A DNA stretch of 64,000 bases from Cololabis saira (Eukaryota > Chordata > Actinopteri > Beloniformes > Belonidae). Where the stretch lies: assembly GCF_033807715.1 (NCBI RefSeq), contig NC_084607.1, positions 14,272,441 through 14,336,440 on the forward strand, read 5' to 3'. Shown here piece after piece: positions 45,267 to 57,000 of the stretch. A program made the translations under genes and the position numbers. Numbering within the stretch: the stretch's first letter is position 1; the number at the start of each line of letters is the position of its first letter. The notes under the pieces were generated by a model, which did no database searches, was not told where the DNA came from, and saw only the letters and a list, made by a program, of their open reading frames with translations.

Positions 45267-46683
45267 TTGTAGTGCAGGTGGCGATGTGTGCAATATATAA
45301 ATGACGTGTAGATGTGAGATGTCCTGGCATCAGTGACCTTAGACAAGTGTTGCAAAGAGTGGGTTGTAGAAACCATGAAACAGGATTTAAATATTGAAAT
45401 AGAAACAGTGTTTTCCAGGATATGTTGCCATGTTCTTACTACTTTCCCCTCAAAGATGTCTTCTTTTCTTTTAATCTTTTAATCCATGTTTTGTTTTTTG
45501 TTTCCTCAGTGTTTTTTTTACGTCCCCTGTTGGAAGGGCACATTTTTTCCACACCGCAGATTCAGACTTCGACAGCAGCTCACTGTCAGTTTCACCTCAG
45601 GCCATCTCCTGCTGGTTTGTCGGCTCTTTACAGTAATGACTCCCGCCAGACTGACTGCCAGCGCGACAGCCTTTGCCCGGCCTGCACAATAACTGAGATT
45701 TGCTTAAGTATTAAAAAGTCAGATAATTCAAACAGATATACAGGAAGCCCTGCACCCCCATCAATCTTAATGTTATTAGAATTCCAACAACATCTAAATA
45801 ATGGACCTACATGTGAGTGATGTAACCGATTGAGTTTTGAAAAAAATAAATAAATAAAAGAAAATGTTAAAAAGAAAAAAAAATGCATGAAATTTTAACA
45901 AGTTCTTGGAAACTTTGTTTTATCTTCATTTGATGTGATGACCACCGTGTCGCAAAAGAAAAAATGGCATGCGGTAATAGTTCCAATCTGGGGTAAGAGT
46001 TCACTATCAGGAAAAGAACATTACATTTATTGGTGGTAGGTGAAGAAAAAAAAAAGAGGGGGGTACTTGGGTACTCAATTGACTGTCAGGTGTGAGGGAC
46101 ATCAAAAGCTTTTAAAAGTTGCACAAAGCATTACTGTGACCAAGATAAGATGAATACAGACATACCAGCATCTGTAAAAATGTGAAATGCTCATTAAAAA
46201 AGAGCACGATTTGCTCCAGTCATCTTCCTGAGGATCTTTACCTCGCGGACAAGTGTTGAAGTTTTCCGCTGAAGGAAACAATGACCTCTTCATTACCCCA
46301 TTCAGACCCAAGGCTTTGTCTCGAGAGGACTTCTATAATCTGAGGAATCCTAAAGCTGTCCTCTAAAACCTTTTATTTTTAGCCTCTGAAAGGACTAATA
46401 ACATGATGTAAAAACCATTTGAAAGTTTAAACTTTCTGCTTCCACTGACAATTCCTGACTTGGTCTTCATGATTATTAACAATTTAAAAACAAATGGTTC
46501 AATAACTTGGATACATCACATCAGGTCATGATGGGTTAACGTTCTGGCAGTTTGCAACGAAGACTAAATCCTTTCACTGTACATTACATTCTGATGGATT
46601 TGTTGTAGTTGTGCATAAAAAATGTGTTGAGAAGTTTATAACAAAAGGCCTTTGCGCACAAAGTTCATATTTATCATCTCACA
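45267..46683. other. No supported gene
   Basis: Contains an acceptor-like TTTGTTTCCTCAG at about 45511, followed by an open frame to 45820 (132 codons in the longest reading) with AATAAA-rich sequence after it. It could be a 3' UTR or another exon but nothing is recognisable. Confidence 0.35.
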
Positions 46684-47369
46684 GTGTTGCATCTTCACAC
46701 AGATGGAAATTGCATTTCCAAATTGACGCCAAAACGTCTTAATTTTTTAGGAAAAGATTCACTTTTCAGCATTTTTTGTTTTGCTTCAGAAAAGTCAAAT
46801 GAGCTAAGTAAAAGGCGAGTTGACCGTTTGGAGCCTTCAAAAATACAATTTTTATTGTCCAAAATGGAGTTTGATGAATTCATTCATTTTGTTTCCCGAC
46901 AACAAGAATTTCATAAGAAACAAGTTTTAAAAAGAATAAGAATTTATAGAGTCAGTTGTTTTGTTTTTGGTTTATTACGTTTTCTTCCTCTTCTGTGCAG
47001 AATTGACAAGTCCTCAGCTCTGTATTTTTTCTTGCACTATGAACACATGCAATTGGATTAAATAAAAATATAATTACATTTTAAAACGCAACAAACTCCG
47101 TGGTAAACTTGTATGTAACAATATTTTCAGACTTAACACGTCATACTACTGCTTTAACTCTGAATCTTGAGCTTGAAATAGATTCACCTTGTTTAAACTG
47201 GATTGCAGCAATCAACACAGCAGTTCAAGAGTGGGATTTTTTAAAAGCTGTTACATTTAAAAGAAGTCTAATGGCAGAAACTTTGCAATTGAATTATGTT
47301 ATTGGAAATATGATTTTAAATATAATTGAATTACGCACACTTTTTCCCTTTGTAAAAAGTTTTTTGTGA
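46684..47369 (+). other. Two adjacent unrecognised open frames
   Basis: The frames at 46684-47061 (125 codons) and 47100-47369 (89 codons) follow each other on the plus strand with lysine/leucine-rich, AT-driven composition. I recognise no domain. They end 185 bp before a hAT-type right terminus at 47554, so they might be decayed transposon coding sequence. Chance openness is equally possible. Confidence 0.2.
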
Positions 47370-47499
47370 ATACTAATATCTTGCTAAATGTTTCCCAGCA
47401 TTTTAGAATAGTATCTGAACATAGTACTGCCTGCGACCTGGTATGCCAGTTGGCAAGCTAAACCTCTGATTATGCTAACAGGTATTAATTCTTTTCATT

Positions 47500-47554
47500 C
47501 ATTCATACCACGCCCCCACCAGCAAATGCTCCGCCCCCACTTTGGGAACCACTG
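47500..47554. mobile_element. hAT-type right terminus
   Basis: CGCCCCCACC...GCTCCGCCCCCACTTTGGGAACCACTG. On the other strand this begins CAGTGGTTCCCAAAGTGGGG, a common teleost hAT end. No matching left end or 8-bp duplication was found upstream, so the other border is unknown. Confidence 0.55.
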
Positions 47555-48415
47555 GTTTAAAAGAATATGGGAATTTACAAATGATCAGTTAAACTAAATG
47601 ATCATTACAAAAAGTACAAGGTCCCAGACATCCTGGTCAATTTGTTCTCCAAAAAGTTATCATTTAAATTCTAAAGTTGGAACTGCTATCAATAATATTA
47701 TGATATAGTAAGTTTGAATATAGTCATTCATTTTTCTTAATTTGCCCAGCCAGTAGTTTATTTTTTTTACTCAGTTGAATTTAAACTCAAGGACTCTGAG
47801 TAACGCATAAAGCACTTTTTTCCCCTTGTGTAAGAACACGATTTTCTATGATGTGGGTCTCAGTATATGAAAAATACAACCTACAAAGAAGTTCATGGTT
47901 TATTAATTGACAGCACCTTGTTTAGGTGTTGATGCTGAAGAACAGAGGGAATGAGGTGTTTCTACCAAAATGCTGTATTTAGGCAAAAGTTTTGTTTTTG
48001 AACTGGTCAAAGGAAATGAAGCCTAACAAGTTTTGATTATCTGCAATCGCAGCATCAAAGATGTGAATATCGCTGGATGTCGCCTCAGTCAACACCGACC
48101 AATAAAAGGTATGTTTTCACTTGTCGGCTCGAGTCGTGCTTGTGCAGTTCAGTCCAGGAACTTGGAAAATTACAAACAATGCATTCAGATTTGTAAATTC
48201 AACTTTTACATTTACAAACAAGACCTTTAAATTTGTATACAAAACTTTTGTATGAGCAAGAAAAAAAAAATATTAAGCTTCACAAAAAATTTTGGATTTC
48301 AATTTTAACAGATTTCTTTTTTTACTTAGTGAATAAATTTGGAATTACTTAATTATGTGAGCGAAAGTCACTTGAACCTAGTCCGGTCATTCTTTAGAGC
48401 AGCCTCTCTTTATGA
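47555..48415. other. No gene seen
   Basis: AT-rich unique sequence; no recognised feature. Confidence 0.5.
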
Positions 48416-48673
48416 CTCCTAACCACTAGCGGAGCAGGCGGGGGGGGCTGGGGGGGCGGCCGCCCCGGGCCCACTGCTCCGTGGGGGCCGACGCCAAAGA
48501 GGAAAAAATAAAAAGTGTTCTGAATAAAATAAGGAAAGTTGGACTATATAACAATTGCGTTCATAAGGATAAAGTTGTTTAAAAAATTAAAATGAAAGAA
48601 ATAGTCCCTTCTCCCTTTGTGTGTCTGCCTGTCATGCACGGGTACGTGCGCGCATGTTGTCCGTTTACTTTTA

Positions 48674-48803
48674 AGCCTGATTTATGGTTCCGCGTTACAC
48701 CAACGCAGAGCCTACAACGTAGGGTACGGCGTAGGATGCGCGTCGCTGCGTACCCTACGCCGTAGGCTCTGCGTTGGTGTAACGCGGAACCATAAATCAG
48801 CCT
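48674..48803. mobile_element. Harbinger-like hairpin MITE (130 bp, complete)
   Basis: The arms AGCCTGATTTATGGTTCCGC and AGGCTGATTTATGGTTCCGC (right arm, other strand) continue as inverted repeats through CGTTACACCAACGCAGAGCC. Nearly the whole element therefore folds into one hairpin. TTA flanks both sides (48671-48673 and 48804-48806). Related, poorer copies lie at 11125-11204 and 36141-36254. Confidence 0.85.
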
Positions 48804-49113
48804 TTAGCCAGTTGTCGCATCAGAAGGAGCCTTAAAGCAGGAAATATGTTTTGATGTGGTTCTCTGCCCACCGCTGGATGAAAACATCATTGGTAAGCTG
48901 TCATAATATTAATTATTTCTGATAACATTGTAATGACGCTGAATATTAGCCTTTCCTATATTGTTTGTTGCTGTTTGAACGGCGTGTCGCTTGGTCATTG
49001 TGTTAAATACATGTCGTCGCACATTGTAGTCTGTTGTCGTGTAGGTTGAACACGTGTGTCTGAATTGTGCTACTCGGCGAATCCGACATCTATGGCTAAG
49101 ATGAAAACTTAGA

Positions 49114-49478
49114 CTTAAAAATAAAAATATCCCCACGATAAGTCATAATTATGAGATAAAAAGTCGTTAATTATGAGATAGAAAGTCAAAAGTATGAGAT
49201 AGAAAGTCGAAATTATTAGATAGAAAGTCGAAATTATGAGATAGAAAGTCGAAATTATTAGATAGAAAGTCGAAATTATTAGATAGAAAGTCGAAATTAT
49301 GAGATAGAAAGTCGAAATTATGAGATAGAAAGTCATAAGTATGAGATAGAAAGTCATAAGTATGAGATAGAAAGTCGAAATTATGAGATAGAAACTCATG
49401 ATTATGAGATAAAAAGTTGAAATTATGACTTTTTATGTCATAATTATGACTTACCGTGGGGATATTTTTATTTTTAAG
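49114..49478. mobile_element. Inverted-end element built around a 21-bp minisatellite
   Basis: The outer 24 bp (49114-49137 and 49455-49478) are perfect inverted repeats containing AAAAATATCCCCACG. The inversion extends another 27 bp or so with two mismatches (AAGTCATAATTATGA). Between them is an array of about 13 units of 21 bp. GGCTAAGAT occurs at 49094-49102 and again at 49478-49486, a possible but offset target duplication. There is no coding capacity. The minus-strand frame of TFYLIIS repeats is simply the array read in threes. Confidence 0.75.
49139..49430. repeat. 21-bp tandem array (GATAGAAAGTCGAAATTATGA)n
   Basis: About 13 units with variants in which TATGA becomes TATTA and CGAAAT becomes CATAAG. 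Neighbouring units share variants in pairs, suggesting expansion by slippage or unequal exchange. Confidence 0.95.
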
Positions 49479-49825
49479 GCTAAGATTTAATCTTATTTTT
49501 TTCTTTTACTGGCGGAAATGAGCTTCCATAGACATCACTGGATGTCATTTGATTTTAATCTCCAGTTTGATACTTATATCTTAAAGTCTGCATTAGGCTT
49601 ATAATTAGGTTTGACATAATGACTGGCAAAATCCATGGTGCTGAAACCTCATGTGAATGGTTCTGACCGTGTCACCTGTGTGCTGTGGTTGTGTGTCAGA
49701 GGGGATGATCTGTGGCATTTGTTTTAGCGATTATGTTTTAACGGGGATGTTTAGGCCACAAGGGCCCATCTAGAATGCTTCGCCCCCCCTAGGCTGGGAC
49801 CCCTGCTCCGCCCCTGCTCCTAACC

Positions 49826-50819
49826 TTTTTTTTTCTGAACAATTGACTAAAGTTATACTGGGTATATTCTACTCTCGACAGCAACTGAAGATGAAAATTA
49901 TTTGGCAGAAACTGAGCTTTAAATGTCCCACAACTTGTGCTAGGTAGCAGGGTTTTTTTTCTTCTTGTTGTGGTATGCAGTGTATTGTACTATAAAATAT
50001 AAGGGTGGTAGAGAAATGTCAAGCAGCAGAGACACTAGAGTTTCTCAGAGCCCTGACAGAAATCCAAGCAATATTTCCATCCTGTTTGAGTTATGTCAAA
50101 TGTCAGGACCAAATATTTTGTTTGTAAAGGAGGGACTATCCCAGGGGTTGTTTAACCTCGTTTAAACCATTTGCTCAGGTTAAAACTTTTTTTTCAAAGC
50201 AAGTATCTCTTCACATTTAGTCCAGTGGTGCTGTTGTGATATCATACCAACATTCAATCTTAGTGAACAGCATGGCCACATATGTACATAAAGACCAAGT
50301 ATAAACCCAAATACCACACTGTTTCGTTGCAATGAATGCTATTGGTGTACAAAAATCCAGGAGCAAGAGATATTCAGAATTGTATATGATGATTCAAACA
50401 CTTTTTTTTGTATTTTAAAAGGTTCGTTTTGTTTATCTTCAGCTTTCCAACTCACAATTGGTGCGATTCTGAAGGCCAACAAAGAACAACTATCCTTGGT
50501 GTTGGAGACAGACAGAGCTGAATTGGAAACCATAGCAACACAGAGCTTGCCTCTCTAATCCCTTGCCAGAGAGTAGACAAAATACCTGCGCATGCCCTGT
50601 CCTATTCAACACCTGCATAATAGAAAACCTTCTCTATCTGTTTGATATAAACATACACCAGAGACGAAGGATTTTGCTAAGACTGTAAATCCATATCACA
50701 CACCACCACAGACAAGCCTATGTTAGCTGTTGTTTCTGGCCTCTCTATTCCATGAAAAGGAACATATAAAGCAAGATATTTGCATTTCTCTCTACTGTCA
50801 CCAGCAAATCTATGCGTTT

Positions 50820-50823
<4 letters not shown>
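49826..50823. other. No gene seen
   Basis: AT-rich unique sequence; the frames at 49965-50165 and 50339-50533 are unrecognised. Confidence 0.5.

Positions 50824-50907
<84 letters not shown>
50824..50907. repeat. (AT)n microsatellite
   Basis: About 42 uninterrupted AT units; cruciform-prone and likely variable in length. Confidence 0.97.
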
Positions 50908-50909
<2 letters not shown>

Positions 50910-51174
50910 CACATGGTACCAGCCGGCACCTTCCAGGATTTAACAATAAACCAATTACTTTAGTTCCAAATCCTCCTCTCTTCTGATGTCTGTTTGTACA
51001 TACTTCACTTTTTTGTCCATCTCAGTCCATTGTACCATGAAAGAAGAGAAAATGGAGAGATACAAAGTGGGAGGAGTTAAGTTAGGCAGCTTCCAGTTAG
51101 TGTCCGGATTGCAAACTACCAATATGATTAGGCATGAAAGAAAATGAACAAAAATAATAGTAATTTTAAACTAA

Positions 51175-51330
51175 ATTTCATTTCATTTCATTTCATTTCA
51201 TTTTTATTTATTCCATATCATGGAAATAGTTCACATATGTTCCATTCCATGATGGAAAAGGGGCAAGAAGAAGAAAGCCTTATATACCAAGCCCCTTTCT
51301 CAATAAAAATAAAACCATTCATATGAAGAT
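51175..51330 (-). mobile_element. LINE 3' end in reverse orientation
   Basis: A (TTTCA)n run at 51175-51203 leads into CATATCATGGAAATAG...GGGGCAAGAAGAAGAAAGCC...CCCCTTTCTCAATAAAAAT. I remember this block as the 3' end of a common teleost LINE. On the minus strand it ends in an (AAATG)n tail like that at 30600-30622. Confidence 0.6.
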
Positions 51331-51599
51331 GGTCTGAAATTTAAATTATACCATCCCTTTACTTTTGTCTCTATGCCTGATGCACGGAGGTCTTTCGCCC
51401 CCTTTTTCTCTTTGCTATTCATGTATGTAATTTTTTCAGTTAATACTGTTCTATTTTGTGTCTCAGACAGGTTATCCAAGACTAATCTCTATATTTGTTG
51501 CTCTTTGTCATTTCAGAGTCCTTCGCTTCATGATTGCTCAGATTGGGTCTTGTACTAAGATTCAGTGAAGGGTTTTGGGTTCCTCAGGCTGTTTATGAC

Positions 51600-51720
51600 T
51601 TGGTATTGTAATTAGATGGTATTGTATTTAGATTAGACTGTACTGAGTTTGTTTTTTATGTAAAGTGCCTTGATATGGCTTTTGTTGTTGTGAAATGGCA
51701 CTATACAACTACAGAAAGTA
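51600..51720 (+). repeat. L2/SINE-type 3' tail fragment
   Basis: Contains GTAAAGTGCCTTGATATGGC and GTGAAATGGCACTATACAAC, matching the GTAAAGCGCCTTGAG...TTGGCGCTATATAA 3' end shared by teleost L2-type LINEs and their SINEs. Confidence 0.6.
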
Positions 51721-53168
51721 CATTTTTACAACCATTTTCAACTAAATGTTTCAATGGTCTAAACTCCACGAAAACCTCTTAACCAGGCCTTATTCTCAGA
51801 ATCCTACTTGAAAATGACAAAACGTTGCCCATTACATTTTTTATGTCATTTGCCGTTAACGATTCCAATCAAAACTGTTTTTATAAAGGCCATCTTGGTT
51901 GTTTTGAATAATCGCCCTTAGACACCCTTTTACAAGTCAATACTTCAAGCCTGCCCCTATCCTGCTGTGTGTGGTTTGGTACGTTGTGTACCAGTGGAAA
52001 TGGAAGGACAGCAGACTAATTTCCCAAAAGTGATAAGATAAAACTTGAGTAGAAAGTTGGGAAAACAATTCTCCTTGGATAGAAAGAATCAGACATCAGA
52101 ATTTTAGGATTAATTTAAGAAAATATTGGGGTTTGAAAATTGTACTGTACAACATGACATTTAAAAATGTCTTTTATTATTGGTATCTCTCTCATTGTTG
52201 ACGAATGCAATTGAAGAAAAACAAAACACAACCAAGCAACAAGAAAGTGATCACCACTATTATTTTGTGAAGCTGTCTCTGAATGAACCTTTCTATTTCT
52301 GTATAAAAAACATGTCATGCCAAGTCTTAAATTGATTTTGGACAAAGAGAGAGCACTATCTTATAGAAGAACACATAAAACCAGCCTTTGGAAGTACATC
52401 AATGCTTACTGGTTGGAAAAACAAAACCATTCTAATTGCTTCTTTTCACGACACTGGGAGAAACTGATAATTTCAATGTTTTATCTTGTCACATTTATCT
52501 TTCATATTTTTCTATGATCACTTGAGACACGTTATAATATCAAAGAAATGAAAAAGCCTGTGTGAGTTGATGTCCTTTAATTTGTCCAATATTAAAGATG
52601 AATAGTGGATAATATGATGGACTGTGTAATTACATTTATGATAAATAATTAGAGAAAAATAGCCCTGTTAATAAATCTAATTAAAATTCAAATGGAGAAA
52701 AAAAAGGTGAGAAGCCTTACAAGATTTAATAGTGTCTCTATGACCCTCTGTGTCGATGCACCATTCATGCATGGAAGACGAGTGTCACCACAAGAGCTCT
52801 GAATAATTTGGAACTTAATCTGAATTTTAAATAGCTAGGAAATAAAACCTTTTTTTCCTGTCTGTATCCTTCAGCTTGTGTCTCTCGGACAATCAACAGC
52901 ACATTTTACTGTTTGTGACAGGAAATCCACAAAGAAGCAAAAAATGAATCACCTAATAACAAGAATTGTTACATTTTCCAAAATGTTGACAAACTAGCAA
53001 AACCTTCAAGTTTGTTTAAAAGCCTACCCCACTAGTGAAATTAGACCATTGGAAATATGGTGTTTCATGCTAAAATAAGGTAAAAACCTGACAAAACTTC
53101 AGGGATTGTGTTGACATAATTTCCTGTCAGCTGTTGCAGTTTCTCCAGGGACATGTTACAACGTCATC
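51721..53168. other. No gene seen; AT-rich, TAAT-dense segment at 52560-52720
   Basis: Unique sequence without recognisable genes. Between 52560 and 52720 at least six TAAT/ATTA homeodomain-type cores occur in a non-repetitive context, compatible with conserved regulatory DNA but not proof of it. Confidence 0.4.
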
Positions 53169-53171
53169 TAA

Positions 53172-53673
53172 AGCCTGGGATATACTTGCAGTTCAGAACG
53201 CGTACGCATCATGGCCGCCACGCGTATCCTGCGATCATTTGACGCATCAACGTGCACGTTCTCAAAAAGACACTGAACGCGTACGCGACCTGTAGTTCTC
53301 GCGCTGGCCGTCAGGTGGTGCTGGTCCCGGTCAGATACCAGCTGCTCATAAGTGACGACGCACAGGTCGCTGGCGCCGTTTCCTTTGCCGAGTTTGCAAC
53401 CAAAGCAATGTTATAATCTCCTATCATCCAATGGTGTCATGTAAACTTGTTTATTGTTCTAATCTGCTACTGCTACTAGTGCTGCTACTACCGCTACTAC
53501 TAAATATTTAATCACTTTTCCAACTGTGGCTCTGCTTACTGCCCCCTATCGGTCACCGCCGGTACGACGCGCTCTCCTCGCGTACTACGTGACCAGCGTT
53601 GCGGTTGGTGGTGCACGCGAACAGACGTGAACGGACACGAACGCAAGCGCCAACACCAAGTATATCCCAGGCT
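53172..53673. mobile_element. Harbinger-like MITE with AGCCTGGGATATACTTG ends (502 bp)
   Basis: Perfect 17-bp inverted ends are flanked by TAA on both sides (53169-53171 and 53674-53676). Subterminal regions are rich in ACGCGTACGC-type motifs. A short CTACTGCTACTAGTGCTGC triplet run sits in the middle. No coding. Confidence 0.85.
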
Positions 53674-53686
53674 TAACTTCCAGGTT

Positions 53687-54262
53687 GATTGGTTGCAGTT
53701 CCTTAACTGACCGCTAGAGGTTTGCTACGAAAGCAAGTCTCCATTGACTCCCATGTTAAAATGTCTGATTTTAAAGCAGAATTAAACATATTTACAGCCT
53801 GGTTCAAAAAGTATTTGGATCTTAATCATTTGAATTCACATCCATGACAACTGTGTGGGAGATTAATATATTGTACCGTGCCAGGAGAATTTATATAAAG
53901 GGCAATACATTTGTTTCTAATATGATTGATTGACAATTGGCTCAGCCACTGGCAAGCTATTATCACTTCCTCGCCTGTAATCGTCATGCTATTGCACTTC
54001 AATCAATCAGCAGTTTGTACTAACCCGGCATTGGGTAAACGCAACAGTAATTTTTGATTTGTAGCCATTTTGGTGGGAGTCAGCTAAAGGAGCTGGAAGT
54101 CACAGCTAGCCTTGAATTGCATACAGTGGATGGGTTCCTGTTCCCAAGCAACATGGTTCCACGCAGTATGACAGAAAAGATGCTCCAAAACGGCTTTTCA
54201 GAAACCAATGGGTCATGTCACCTACCATTGTTTTTTACAGTCTATGGTTCGAACATGCCACC
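53687..54262 (+). repeat. Common teleost dispersed repeat (diverged)
   Basis: Contains GCTACGAAAGCAAGTCTCCA, CATTGACTCCCATGTTAAAATG, TTACAGCCTGGTTCAAAAAG and a terminal TTTTACAGTCTATGGTTCG, in the order I remember for a widespread fish repeat of unknown class. The middle part is AT-rich and degraded. Frames across 54054-54308 are chance. Confidence 0.6.
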
Positions 54263-55745
54263 TGTTGTAGATGCTTGCATGGTCTCCCCATGCTTGCAAG
54301 GGTCATAGGTTCCAGCCGTTCCCCGTGAAAATGCATCTGGTATTCCTTCCATTTGAAGCCATCTCCAGCAGTGCAGAAGTTACCAAACTAATTTCAACCA
54401 GACTACATTGGGCATTATGTTATGGCCTATACAGGAGCATCCAAGAGCCACTATTGAAAACAGTCAAGACGGTGGCAGAATTGCTACTACGACCTTGCAA
54501 CAATATGTTTATAGTGCAAAACCTACAACAATGACAGCATTCCTACTCATCAGCACACAATTTTGGATGTCCTTTGTTGATAATCATCTGGTTTTTGCTT
54601 GGCCAATGTCACTTTCTTCATGTCTCTGATTGATTTTATGCCTAACGCATGGCCTTGAGTTGTAGTTTCGTCCGTCTCCGTTGGTAGTGCGCCTTGAAAT
54701 CAGAGTCCAATCTAGAGGAACCAAACTAACTCTTCATATCAAAGAGTATAATAATTAGATTGCTGGCCAAGCTACTGCAAAATAGCTTCTAATAATTTTC
54801 TCACACAAGAAAGCTTGAGAATAGTACGTTATTAAGTAAGTTATTAAGGCTTGCTTTGTGTTAAAATAAGCTTTGTTGCCAGAAATTGCTTTTTTAAATT
54901 ATTATTATGATTTGATGTTGTTTTTCCCTATTAAGCTTAAATATTTGAGATGGTGACTTTTTTCCTTTTTCTTTCAATCACAGTATTACACCTAATATGT
55001 GACCAGGAAAGTTGTTATTTGCAGTGTTTCCCCTTCAACTTTGGTGCCAGCGGGGTGAAAAGAGTGTTGCAGGAGGCGAGGAACACACCAGGAACATCTA
55101 GTGCTGCCCATGAGCATCCGACTTGAGGAAGGGCATGAAACCAAAACAGATCAAAAAGTTGCAGTTTGCAGAAATGAAGCCCAGCGTGCTTGGATCTTGA
55201 TCTCGGCTGCCAGGGCAGCAGGGAGATGCACCACAGCTTTTTGTTTGCCAGTATGGTCACAAAATGGTTTACAAGGAAAGCACATCCAACACTAATGGAA
55301 TGAAAAAAATGATTTATTTAGTATGCGCTTCCAGGATATTTGATATGCTTGGCTACATTTAGCCCATAGCCTCATCATAATGAAACAGCAAGCAGTCAGA
55401 GATGCAGAGAGGCATCTTACTGGAAGAAGAGAAAAAACTGTGCCTGCGGCTCTGTTAAATGATGCTCCTCGTCCACAGTCACACCCCCATTTCTCTTCTT
55501 GTCAATACAATGCTTGGTGGCAGAGGAGGCTGAAATACATCAAAATATATCTGATTACAAACGACTGTGTTTAAAACAAATGCTTCCACAAATGCTGAAT
55601 ATGTATGAAATCCTCTGTATGTTCTGCACTGTATGTATGAGTTTGCGTCTACATTTTTCTAAATTATATAAGGATGATTACCTGTGAATGTTCCAGCCAT
55701 TTTGTTGTCAGTTCTGCCCATTCATTTTTAATTCATTGCAATTCT
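54263..55745. other. No gene seen
   Basis: Unique sequence; overlapping short frames at 54271-54629 and 55101-55295 have no recognisable domain. Confidence 0.5.
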
Positions 55746-55885
55746 AGCCATCCACCTATCCATCCATCATCATCAACACTACCTTCAATCCTTTCCAGGG
55801 TCACAAGTTTCTGCTGGGGCCTATCACAGATTCAGCTGGGTATAAAGTGGAGTACACAGCGAACCGTTAGTCTATCACAAAGGCT
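55746..55885 (+). repeat. CATCCATC-type LINE 3' repeat, copy 1
   Basis: CATCCACCTATCCATCCATC...TCCAGGGTCACAAG...CTATCACAGATTCAGCTGGG...GTCTATCACAAAGGC follows the order of a very common teleost 3'-end repeat (CATCCATCCATTTTC...GGGTCGC...CCAGCTG...AGTCTATCACAGGGC). I think it belongs to an RTE-like LINE. Confidence 0.6.
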
Positions 55886-56720
55886 TATTGCAGTTCCATT
55901 TTAAGTTAAATGTTTGTTTGTTTTTTGAAACATTGAAACATTTCCTGAACTTCACACCCTTCCATCAATGTTAATACATCACACAACTGACTATATTCCT
56001 GCGTGGTGCAGTCAGCAACGAATTAGGTATGCTTTTATGACAAAAAAGATGGCTTTGCTTGAATCTTCCAACGTGATCTTTCCATTTGTTTTCTGACTTT
56101 TTTTAGCAGATGACAGAATTATTTCTGAGGATGAGTCATTTTCCCGTGACTCTCTTCAATCCTTACTGCTATTGATAATATCTGCTTTTCCTTCAACTAT
56201 CAAAAGGAAACAGAAAAGGCTGTATGGAACTGCGTGTGTGTGTGTGTGTGTCCTTTCATTATTATATTTTCTCCCCCTTGTGTTGGTCTACGTTTCCAGT
56301 GTCCTCACTTGCTCAAATTAGCCAGCAGTTTGCCTTAGGTGTCCATTTTTAGAGCAGTTGTTTGAACTCGGCATGTTGCTCTAATTGGCCAAATAGTTCT
56401 GTATTTTACAATCAAACCTACTGACTTTAAAGGATTGTATCTTTGATGGCTGCATGAAAATAAATTGGAGGAATGTACCTCATTCATGTATATTTATGCC
56501 AATATTGGCTTCTTTTTGGAAGAAGAGTGAATTTGACTTATGATTTAAGCTTCAAAGCTGTTCGTGTTATTGATTTTATTGTAAATTATAAACGATTAGG
56601 CCAGTACACTGACCGCATGCATGGTAATTATCTTAATGTGATACCAGATTTGTAAAAAGATTTAAAAATGTAATTATAAAAAGTCAAGATGTAATTGTAA
56701 AAAATATTCTTTGGAAAACA
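55886..56720. other. No gene seen; short (GT)n at 56233-56251
   Basis: Unique AT-rich sequence with one short GT microsatellite. Confidence 0.55.
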
Positions 56721-57000
56721 TTCATCCATCATATTTTCCAAAGCCAATTGTTCTTGTTCACGGTTGCAGGGGTACCGAAGCTTATCCCATCTGTCACAGC
56801 AAATGATGTGGGATACACGCTTATATCACAGTGCAAAACCAGAACAAGCATGCCTTTTTTCCCATGTTTGTTTATTTGTTTGTTGGTTGTTTTTCGGGGG
56901 GGGGGGGCTGTGGTAGGAAGCCTGCAAATCTAGGGGGAAAAGAAATCCACACTAACAAAGAAAAACCACATGCAAACTCCAAGGAGAAAAGCCTTAACCT
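56721..57000 (+). repeat. CATCCATC-type LINE 3' repeat, copy 2
   Basis: TCATCCATCATATTTTCCAAAGCC...GGTTGCAGGGGTACCGAAGCTTATCCCATCTGTCACAG...GGGATACACGC, then ACACTAACAAAG...CATGCAAACTCCAAGGAGAA. It matches the longer version of the same repeat, including the ACATGCAAACTCCACAC part. It is interrupted by a G-run at 56897-56908. Confidence 0.65.

Larger units (their letters stand above)
48424..49816. mobile_element. hAT-like non-autonomous element carrying two nested elements
   Basis: The 8-bp sequence CTCCTAAC lies at 48416-48423 and 49817-49824. The left end is CACTAGCGGAGCAGGCG. The right end on the opposite strand is CAGGGGCGGAGCAGGGG, so the ends are CA...TG with a shared GCGGAGCAGG core. 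Eight-base duplication places it with hAT elements. No transposase frame is present. Inside it lie a complete Harbinger-like MITE (48674-48803) and an inverted-end minisatellite element (49114-49478), which together make up over a third of its length. Confidence 0.75.

Noticed and set aside
49115..49399. Minus-strand repeat protein made of TFYLIIS units, and a possible CRISPR-like array
   Set aside because: The 21-bp unit is a multiple of three, so the frame stays open by chance. The units are contiguous, with no unique spacers, in a vertebrate genome.
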